From positions 62,001 to 126,000 of the forward strand of contig NZ_JBPNXV010000002.1 of the NCBI RefSeq assembly GCF_051235805.1: 64,000 bases of DNA, given 5' to 3'. The position numbers were made by a program, and so were the translations under genes. Below, piece after piece: positions 34,438 to 40,964 of the stretch. Numbering within the stretch: the stretch's first letter is position 1; each line of letters opens with the position of its first letter. Source of the stretch: Pseudothermotoga_B sp051235805. Lineage in GTDB: Bacteria > Thermotogota > Thermotogae > Thermotogales > DSM-5069. The notes beneath the pieces were generated by a model. The model saw only the letters and a program-made list of their open reading frames with translations, did not search any database and was not told the DNA's origin.

Positions 34438-35006
34438 TGGCAGGCAAAAGACAGGTTTTCGGCTTTGGCTTTATTCCAGAAGAATCTCAGCATCACTTTT
34501 TAGTAATTATTCCGAATACCAGCGATGGCAAGGTTATCATTTACGAGCGATTTAAGTGGCAAGATGGTGTTGAAGAGCAGAAGATCGATTTAAACGAAGA
34601 CAAGCCAAAGGTTGCGCTTTCAAAATACAAATGGAAGCAGATAGAAGAAGATCTAAGAAATGAATTCAATGCAAGGTTAAAGAAAGAAAAACTGCCTGCT
34701 GGTAAATGGCATCCTGGACAGGTTCCTGTTCAGCGGCTTTTTGGCAAAGAGATGTTGCTTTTGGCTTGGGCGATAGAGGATTGCGACCCTTCTGTGATAC
34801 CGACAGCTATAAAAAACTGGCTTGGGCTTTCTCCCGAGGAGCGGTGGTGGCTTTTCACGATGACCAATGCCGCAACAGGTGGGCTAAATGATAAAAGAGG
34901 CTGGCGAAAGGCTATAAGATATGCGCTTACCGAAAACCCAGTAGAAGAATCAAACAGGCAATTAGACTTTTTCGACTTGATGCTTCGAAGAAAAACAGAC
35001 GAGTGA
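34437..35006 (+). CDS. DUF3780 anti-phage-associated protein
   Basis: A 189-residue cytoplasmic protein that begins KRQVFGFGFIPEESQHHFLV and contains ALSKYKWKQIEEDLRNEFNARL and GLSPEERWWLFTMTNAATG. I read it as DUF3780, a family found with DUF499 and DUF1156 in defence loci; its role is unknown. Its ATG overlaps the ATPase stop by one base (TAATG), with CAGGAG upstream, so the two proteins are probably made in fixed proportion and may interact. Confidence 0.8.
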   Translation: MAGKRQVFGFGFIPEESQHHFLVIIPNTSDGKVIIYERFKWQDGVEEQKIDLNEDKPKVALSKYKWKQIEEDLRNEFNARLKKEKLPAGKWHPGQVPVQRLFGKEMLLLAWAIEDCDPSVIPTAIKNWLGLSPEERWWLFTMTNAATGGLNDKRGWRKAIRYALTENPVEESNRQLDFFDLMLRRKTDE

Positions 35007-35019
35007 AGGGGAGTCAAAA

Positions 35020-37905
35020 TTGTTTGATTGGAATAAGTCCTTCATTGAGGTTCAATTCCCTGTATCAAAGATTTCAAAGGAAAGCTACAAAGAAAGAAAA
35101 GCAGGCAGTGGTCAGACATTGACAGGACTTGGAAAATGGTGGGGCAGAAAGCCCCTTATTCTTGTCAGGGCGGCACTGCTTGGGTTATTGATGCCTGTAA
35201 GCGATAATCCAAAAAAGGATATGGAAATATTTTTGAAAATACTTACTATGGATAAAGAAGGTCTGTGGCTTCGCAAAAAACAACCAATTCCTGTTAAAGA
35301 GCTATATGAAAATTCGTCCAAAGAGGAGAGAGAAAGGTATTTTGAAAACAACGACGGCAAGATCACATATAATAAAAAGAATGTAACCAAGGAAGAAAAG
35401 GAACAACTGCAAAGGCTTGTATTCAATAGGTTGTCTTATGATGAAAAGCTGAAGTACTGCGTAAGACCTGAAGAAATAGACAATCTTCCAGAGTCCGAGT
35501 GGAAGGTTATAAATCAGTATTTTGGCACAAATGCAAAAAGCTTACAAGAGCTTGTTCGCGAGCTTGGTATAAAAAGATTTGGAAAAGTCCCAGTTGTCGG
35601 CGACTGTTTCTGCGGTGGTGGAAGTGTGCCTTTTGAAGCGGCAAGGATGGGCTTTGATGTGTACGCTTCTGATTTAAATCCTGTTGCCATGCTTTTGACG
35701 TGGGCAGCACTAAATATTCTGGGCAGTTCTGAGAAAGAAATTGAAAGTTTAAAAAAGTTTCAAGAAAAGATATTTGAACTTGCGGATGAGCAGATTACTG
35801 AGTGGGGGATAGAACATAACGAACAGGGCCACAGGGCAAATGCTTATTTGTACTGCAATGAAACCATATGCCCAGAGTGCGGCTGGAGAGTTCCTCTTGC
35901 ACCTTCTTGGATTATAGGGAAAGGGACAAAAACCATAGCTATTTTGAAAGAGAACCACGAAACTAAAAGTTTTGATATAGAGATAAAGTCAAATGCAACG
36001 GATGAAGAAATGAAACTTGCAGAGAAGATGGCTACAGTGAAGGACAGCAGCCTTGTATGCCCGCACTGCAAGGTTTCAACTCCAATAGCGGCTATTCGAA
36101 AAGATAGGATAAAAGAGGATGGTTCAGTAGAATACGGCCTTCGCAGATGGGAAGCTCATGAATTTGTACCCCGCCCCGACGATGTGTTTCAGGAGAGGCT
36201 GTATTGCATTAGGTATGAAACACAGGACGGCGCAAGGTATTACACAGCACCTACAGAAGAAGATTTAAAGAGGGAAAAGAAGGTTATAGAACTTCTTGAA
36301 GAAAGGTTCAGCACATGGCAGGAGAAGGGATATATTCCAAGTAGCAGCATTGAAGAAGGGGAAAAGACTAATGAGCCTATAAGAACAAGAGGTTGGACAT
36401 ACTGGCACCAGCTTTTTAATCCAAGGCAGTTGTTGGTGCACGGGTTGTTGATGGAGCTTATTGATAAATATGCAAAAACACAAAAGGAAAAGGTAGTATG
36501 GCTGTTGGGGGTGAACAAATCATATTATTATAATTCCAAATTATGTATATGGGATCTATCAAGCGAAAAGGGTCAACAAACATATTATAATCAAGCTTTA
36601 AATACATTATTCAATTACGTAACAAGATCCTTCACCTCGAATAAAGATAGTGTTTTCATCGAATTATCCAAATTAATAAACAATAATAACTCAAAATGTT
36701 GTTTAGATGATGCCAGATTAACTGATTATACATCTATTTTTTGGCTCACCGACCCCCCTTACGCTGATGCCATAAATTACCACGAGCTGTCAGAATTCTT
36801 CCTCGCATGGGACAAGAAGATGCTTCTTGATATCTTTCCAGACTGGTATGCCGACAGCAAGCGTGCACTTGCAATAAAAGGGACAGGGGAGAATTTCAAA
36901 CAGAGCATGGTGGAAGTCTATAAAAATCTGGCAGCTCATATGCCAGATAATGGGATGCAGATAATAATGTTCACACATCAAGACGTCAGTGTATGGGCAG
37001 ATTTGGCATTGATTTTGTGGGCAGCAGGTTTGAGTGTTACTGCCGCATGGAATATAGCAACAGAAACAGATGCAAGTGGGCTTAAAGAGGGCAACTATGT
37101 AAAAGGGACTGTCCTTCTTGTCCTTCGCAAGCAGAAATCCGAAGAAACAGCATACCTTGACGAACTTTATCCAGAGATTGAAAGTGAAGTTCAAAGACAA
37201 ATTGACATTATGCGAGAACTGGACGACAAAGAAGACCCCAATTTCAGCGATACCGATTACTTACTTGCCGCTTATGCCGCTTCATTGAAGGTGTTGACAT
37301 CATACAGAAGAATTGAAGATATCGACATCCAGTATGAGCTTTCAAAAAAAAGACTACCAGGAGAAGAATCTTCAATTGAAAAGATGATATACGAAGCTGT
37401 GAAGATTGCCTATGATTACATAATACCTAAAGGTTTTGATTCATACACTTGGAAAACGCTGACACCCGAGGAAAGGTTTTATATTAAAGGCTTAGACCTT
37501 GAGAAGGACGGGATTTATCAACTGAGCGCATATCAAGAATTGGCAAAAGGTTTTGGCGTTAAGGAATATAAAGGATTTCTTGCTTCTACAAAAGCCAACA
37601 GCGCAAGATTGAAAACGGCATTGGAGTTTGGAATGAGGGGACTTACCGGCAGTGACAGATTCAGCAACACGATTGTTAGAAATGTCCTTGCCGCTTTGCA
37701 CCAAGCTATAAAATCAGAAGACACAACAAAAGGAAGAAACTGGCTCAAAAACGAATTGCCCAATTACTGGAATCAAAGAAATACAATTGTTGAAATATTG
37801 GAATACATCTCTGCTTTAGGCAACATAGAGACAATGCCTCACTGGAAAGAGGAAGCAAAATATGCACGGCTTCTTACAGAGCTTGTAAAGAATGATGGGG
37901 TATGA
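35020..37905 (+). CDS. DUF1156 DNA methyltransferase of the defence operon
   Basis: A 961-residue methylase. The N-terminal DUF1156 region has FIEVQFPVSKISKESYKERK and GLGKWWGRKPLILVRAALLG; the SAM site is VVGDCFCGGGSVPFEAARMG near 195-214; the catalytic TDPPYADAINYHELSEFF lies near 575-595. A DPPY motif indicates methylation of an exocyclic amino group (adenine N6 or cytosine N4). Two CxxC pairs (CNETICPECGW and LVCPHCK) suggest a zinc-binding insert at about 285-350. It starts at TTG 35020 after GAAGGGGAGT. It probably marks self DNA. Confidence 0.88.
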   Translation: MFDWNKSFIEVQFPVSKISKESYKERKAGSGQTLTGLGKWWGRKPLILVRAALLGLLMPVSDNPKKDMEIFLKILTMDKEGLWLRKKQPIPVKELYENSSKEERERYFENNDGKITYNKKNVTKEEKEQLQRLVFNRLSYDEKLKYCVRPEEIDNLPESEWKVINQYFGTNAKSLQELVRELGIKRFGKVPVVGDCFCGGGSVPFEAARMGFDVYASDLNPVAMLLTWAALNILGSSEKEIESLKKFQEKIFELADEQITEWGIEHNEQGHRANAYLYCNETICPECGWRVPLAPSWIIGKGTKTIAILKENHETKSFDIEIKSNATDEEMKLAEKMATVKDSSLVCPHCKVSTPIAAIRKDRIKEDGSVEYGLRRWEAHEFVPRPDDVFQERLYCIRYETQDGARYYTAPTEEDLKREKKVIELLEERFSTWQEKGYIPSSSIEEGEKTNEPIRTRGWTYWHQLFNPRQLLVHGLLMELIDKYAKTQKEKVVWLLGVNKSYYYNSKLCIWDLSSEKGQQTYYNQALNTLFNYVTRSFTSNKDSVFIELSKLINNNNSKCCLDDARLTDYTSIFWLTDPPYADAINYHELSEFFLAWDKKMLLDIFPDWYADSKRALAIKGTGENFKQSMVEVYKNLAAHMPDNGMQIIMFTHQDVSVWADLALILWAAGLSVTAAWNIATETDASGLKEGNYVKGTVLLVLRKQKSEETAYLDELYPEIESEVQRQIDIMRELDDKEDPNFSDTDYLLAAYAASLKVLTSYRRIEDIDIQYELSKKRLPGEESSIEKMIYEAVKIAYDYIIPKGFDSYTWKTLTPEERFYIKGLDLEKDGIYQLSAYQELAKGFGVKEYKGFLASTKANSARLKTALEFGMRGLTGSDRFSNTIVRNVLAALHQAIKSEDTTKGRNWLKNELPNYWNQRNTIVEILEYISALGNIETMPHWKEEAKYARLLTELVKNDGV

Positions 37906-37940
37906 TGATAGCGAATTGTTTGATAGGAGGTGAACAACAG

Positions 37941-38009
37941 TTGAAAATAACAATGCAAAAAGGTATAGACTGGGTGATGTTAAATATTGCTAAGTGTGCA
38001 AAAAGTTAA
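37941..38009 (+). CDS. Leader ORF or truncated gene start at the element boundary
   Basis: A very strong ribosome-binding site (AGGAGGTGAA, 37926-37935) precedes a TTG codon that opens a 22-codon frame, MKITMQKGIDWVMLNIAKC and a few more residues. The first 13 residues look like a natural N-terminus. I infer that this is the 5' end of the original fourth gene of the operon, cut off by the IS607-type insertion, or else a leader peptide. The site does not suit the tnpA start at 37987. Confidence 0.4.
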   Translation: MKITMQKGIDWVMLNIAKCAKS

Positions 38010-38400
38010 AGAGATATATGGCATCAGCCGAAGAACACTAATAAACTGGGAAAAGAAAGGGTTAATAACACCTCTCAGGACACCGAAAGGAAGGAGAAGA
38101 TATAAAAAAGAAGATATAGAAAAACTACTTGGCATGATAGAGGAAAAACAAAAACCAACCGTTGTTTTGTATGCAAGAGTCTCCATTAAAAACCAAATTA
38201 GAAGACTTGAAGAATATGCTTAGTCGCAAGGTTGGCAGTATGAAGTTATATCTGAAATAGCTAGCGGAGTGAAGGAAAACAGGAGAGGACTATTAAAACT
38301 TTTGAACAAAATCAAAAGAGGAGAAGTTGCAAAAGTTGTAATAGAGTATCCTGACAGACTTGCAAGGTTTATACAAAGAGGTGCTAAAAAGACATGGTAA
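37987..38400 (+). pseudogene. tnpA: IS607-family serine recombinase TnpA, inactivated
   Basis: A MerR-like DNA-binding domain (VKEIYGISRRTLINWEKKG, TPKGRRRYKKEDIEKLLG) leads into the resolvase start with the catalytic serine (VVLYARVSIKNQ). An in-frame TAG at 38221 stops it after LEEYA. The frame continues beyond with SQGWQYEVISEIASGV and VVIEYPDRLARF, then breaks off and reaches a TAA at 38398, lacking the C-terminal part found in full TnpA. So there is both a nonsense mutation and a C-terminal deletion. The element can no longer move by its own recombinase. Confidence 0.88.
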
Positions 38401-39872
38401 CAATCCAGGCAAAGTTAGTATTTGATAGAGAAGAAGACAAAAGGGCAGTACAGGATCTTATGAGAAGATGGTCATCGTGTGTGAGATTTGCATACAACAG
38501 ACTTCTGGAAGGCTACGATAGAAACACCCTCAAAAGAGAACTTCAAAAGATTTTCAATTTGAACTCAAGGTATGTTGACGATGCGATAATGAGAGCAGAG
38601 AGTGTTTTGGAATCCTGCAAGAAGAAAGGAGAAGACCCGAAAAAAGTTGTTTTTGGTGGCAGAGAACTTTTTGAAAAACTCAAGAGACGACACATTAACG
38701 GTAAACCATACGAAAAACTCAAGATTGAGTGGGAGGAAAGAAGGAAAGGGAATCTTTATTCGAGAGGGGATAAAAGCAAGAAAGGAAATCTCAATACACG
38801 AATTGAAGAAGACAAGAATGGGCTAAGACTTAGAATTAATCTGGGAGAAAGGAAACGCTATGCATATGCAGGGATAAGAGCGGGCTGGAAGAAGCGAAAA
38901 GGAGAACTGATAAACAGGGAAGAAATTCTGCACAGTCTTGCGATAGAAGGTGAGGCATGTACAAAAGGGTACTCTGTAGAGTTAAAGTTGAGGAAAAACA
39001 CGATATATGCCTATTTTGCAGTTAATGAACTTTTCCCTGCGGTCAAGATAACCAGAGCAAATGGTGTTATAGGAATAGATACGAACGCATATCCTAAGCA
39101 CTTAGCATGGGTAGAAGCAGACAAGAACGGGCAGTTTTTAGAATATGGAAAAATTCCAATGCCAGAACTTGAGAGTGGAAGTTTTGACAAGAAAGAGTAC
39201 TACAGATGGCAGTATGCCCACAAGATAGTACAGATGGCAAAGGAGAAACAAAAAGCCATAGTGATTGAGAGCCTTAACATACAGGACAGGGGCAGGAGAA
39301 GAGACTTTTCGGGAAGAAAATCGAGGAGGATAAGGCACTATTTTGGGAGCAGGCTACTTTTGGAGAAGGTAAAACTTCTGGCAAAGCGTGAAGGGGTAGA
39401 GGTTATAGAGGTTGACCCTGCGTACACATCTGTGATAGGGATGTTGAAGTATGCCCCGCAGTATATGGTGAGCAAAGATGTGGCAGCGGCATATGTGATA
39501 GCCCGAAGAGGATTAGGACTAAAAGAGAGGATACCAGCTAACTACATGGAATTTCTCAACGAGCTTGATGTCAGCAGTTTGGGAGAACTAAAAGAGTATG
39601 TAAACAAGGTAGTTAAGAACGTGCACTTGAGGAGGAAACAACTTAAAGAGATTGATTATGTAATGCGGATATTACAAAGCCTTGGGAGTGAGCTAGGGAG
39701 ACCACCTGAGCCTCTGGATGGAACAAGCGCGGGTGGTTGTAGCGAAAGCTACAATCTCTGGCGAGTTCTCAGGGTAGCGGTGGCAGTGCCACTCTCCCCT
39801 GACAGGGTGTTGCGTGATATGTCTGTCCTGAGATCGCATTTGATCTCAGGGCAAGTGGGGAGACCGGGATAG
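38394..39872 (+). CDS. tnpB: TnpB RNA-guided nuclease, variant without zinc finger
   Basis: A 492-residue TnpB-type protein. The RuvC triad is intact: D229 in NGVIGIDTNAYPKHLAWVE, E292 in KAIVIESLNIQDR and D362 in VSKDVAAAYVIARRG. The CxxC-CxxC zinc finger usually found between the second and third catalytic residues is absent; instead DPAYTSVIGMLKYAPQYMVS follows. The ATG overlaps the tnpA remnant by seven bases and has GAGGTG upstream. The last 50 or so residues are translated from the structured guide-RNA region and need not be functional protein. TnpB proteins cut DNA using an RNA made from their own 3' end. Confidence 0.87.
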   Translation: MVTIQAKLVFDREEDKRAVQDLMRRWSSCVRFAYNRLLEGYDRNTLKRELQKIFNLNSRYVDDAIMRAESVLESCKKKGEDPKKVVFGGRELFEKLKRRHINGKPYEKLKIEWEERRKGNLYSRGDKSKKGNLNTRIEEDKNGLRLRINLGERKRYAYAGIRAGWKKRKGELINREEILHSLAIEGEACTKGYSVELKLRKNTIYAYFAVNELFPAVKITRANGVIGIDTNAYPKHLAWVEADKNGQFLEYGKIPMPELESGSFDKKEYYRWQYAHKIVQMAKEKQKAIVIESLNIQDRGRRRDFSGRKSRRIRHYFGSRLLLEKVKLLAKREGVEVIEVDPAYTSVIGMLKYAPQYMVSKDVAAAYVIARRGLGLKERIPANYMEFLNELDVSSLGELKEYVNKVVKNVHLRRKQLKEIDYVMRILQSLGSELGRPPEPLDGTSAGGCSESYNLWRVLRVAVAVPLSPDRVLRDMSVLRSHLISGQVGRPG

Positions 39873-40006
39873 CGGCGCAAGTTCCTGTTTCTTGGGACAG
39901 GGGCTATGGCTTTCCCAAAAACCGCCTGCTGGGGCTGGGAAAGCTTGATGTGGCGGTTAACAAATACCCCAGCCACCAAACTCGTGCCAGTTTTGCACAG
40001 TTTGGT
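39680..40006 (+). ncRNA. Candidate omega (right-end) guide RNA of TnpB
   Basis: The tnpB 3' end and the following 134 bp are GC-richer and full of stems. TTGTAGC-GAAA-GCTACAA at 39737-39754. CCTGAGATC with GATCTCAGG at 39827-39850. An H-type pseudoknot in which GCTTTCCCA (39909-39917) pairs with TGGGAAAGC (39936-39944) while AACCGCC (39920-39926) pairs with GGCGGTT (39952-39958). A last hairpin, ACCAAACT and AGTTTGGT around GTGC/GCAC, at 39975-40006. A pseudoknot and end-stem of this kind fit TnpB scaffolds; the guide would start near 40007. Confidence 0.65.
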
Positions 40007-40023
40007 TGACCAGGATAAGTAAT

Positions 40024-40935
40024 ATGTCAATACCTAGTTTTCAGGATTTTATGCTCCCTTTATTGGAAATGTTGAAAGATGGAAAGAACTATCATATATC
40101 AGACTTATATGAGAGGTTAGCTGAATACTTTAAATTAAGCGAAGAAGAAAAGAGAATTTTACTTCCAAGTGGGAAGCAAGAAATTTATAAGAATAGGATA
40201 GGATGGGCTAAAAGTTATTTAGTGAAAGCTGGGCTTATTGAGAAATTAGAAAGAGGAGTTTATAAAATTACGGACAGAGGTTTAGAAGTATTAAAGCAAA
40301 ATCCAACAAGGGTTGATGTAAATTATTTACTACAGTATCCAGAATTCAAAGAATTTATAAACAGAAATAAAGTTGATACAAACAACAGTAGAGATTTAGG
40401 AAAAGAACAAGAAACTCCAATTGAGATATTGGATAAAGCATATCAATTAATTAAGAATCAATTAGCCCAGGAATTAATAGATAGAATATTGCAAAAGCCA
40501 CCGAGCTTTTTTGAAAAATTGATTATTGATCTGCTATTGGCAATGGGTTATGGTGGTTCAGTCGATGATGCTGGGACAATTACAGGGAAAACTTCAGATG
40601 AAGGTATTGACGGTATCATAAAAGAGGATAAACTCGGGTTAGATGTTATTTATGTTCAGGCAAAAAGGTGGGGGCCAAAGACATTGGTTGGTAGGCCTGA
40701 AATACAGAAATTTGTAGGGGCTTTAGCTGGATTTGGAGCTCGAAAAGGCATATTTATTACAACCTCAGACTTTACAAAAGAGGCCAGAGAGTATATTCCC
40801 AAAAATGAAACTAAAATTGTTTTAATAAATGGTCAGATGTTAGCAAATTTAATGATTGAGTATAACGTTGGTGTATTTGTGGATACCAAATATGAGATAA
40901 AAAAGATAGATAATGATTACTTCGATGAAGAATAA
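40024..40935 (+). CDS. Mrr-type restriction endonuclease
   Basis: A 303-residue nuclease. The N-terminal winged-helix region (Mrr_N, about 1-95) has IPSFQDFMLPLLEMLKDGKNY and WAKSYLVKAGLIEKLERGVYKIT; the C-terminal Mrr catalytic domain (about 155-280) has LLLAMGYGGS, DEGIDGIIKEDKLGLDVIYVQAKRW (PD-(D/E)xK core D...QxK) and IFITTSDFTKEAREYI. Mrr enzymes cut modified DNA. The ATG at 40024 has AGGA about nine bases upstream, in sequence next to the right end of the IS607-type element. It may be part of the defence operon or a separate cargo. Confidence 0.88.
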   Translation: MSIPSFQDFMLPLLEMLKDGKNYHISDLYERLAEYFKLSEEEKRILLPSGKQEIYKNRIGWAKSYLVKAGLIEKLERGVYKITDRGLEVLKQNPTRVDVNYLLQYPEFKEFINRNKVDTNNSRDLGKEQETPIEILDKAYQLIKNQLAQELIDRILQKPPSFFEKLIIDLLLAMGYGGSVDDAGTITGKTSDEGIDGIIKEDKLGLDVIYVQAKRWGPKTLVGRPEIQKFVGALAGFGARKGIFITTSDFTKEAREYIPKNETKIVLINGQMLANLMIEYNVGVFVDTKYEIKKIDNDYFDEE

Positions 40936-40964
40936 ATGTATTTTTAGTGAGTGAGGGTAATAAA

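Larger units (their letters stand above)
37965..40006 (+). mobile_element. IS607-type element (tnpA remnant, tnpB, structured right end)
   Basis: The element consists of a broken serine-recombinase tnpA, an intact tnpB and about 280 bp of strongly structured right-end sequence. The boundaries are estimates: the left end lies between the frame at 37941 and the tnpA start at 37987, the right end near the last hairpin (39975-40006), just before the ribosome-binding site of the Mrr gene. IS607 elements need no terminal inverted repeats, and none is seen. It interrupts the defence operon between the methylase and the nuclease. Confidence 0.75.

Noticed and set aside
39700..39872. The last 50 or so residues of TnpB as a real protein domain
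   Set aside because: The bases form stable hairpins with GNRA loops and lie where guide RNAs are encoded, so the peptide is probably a by-product of RNA constraint.
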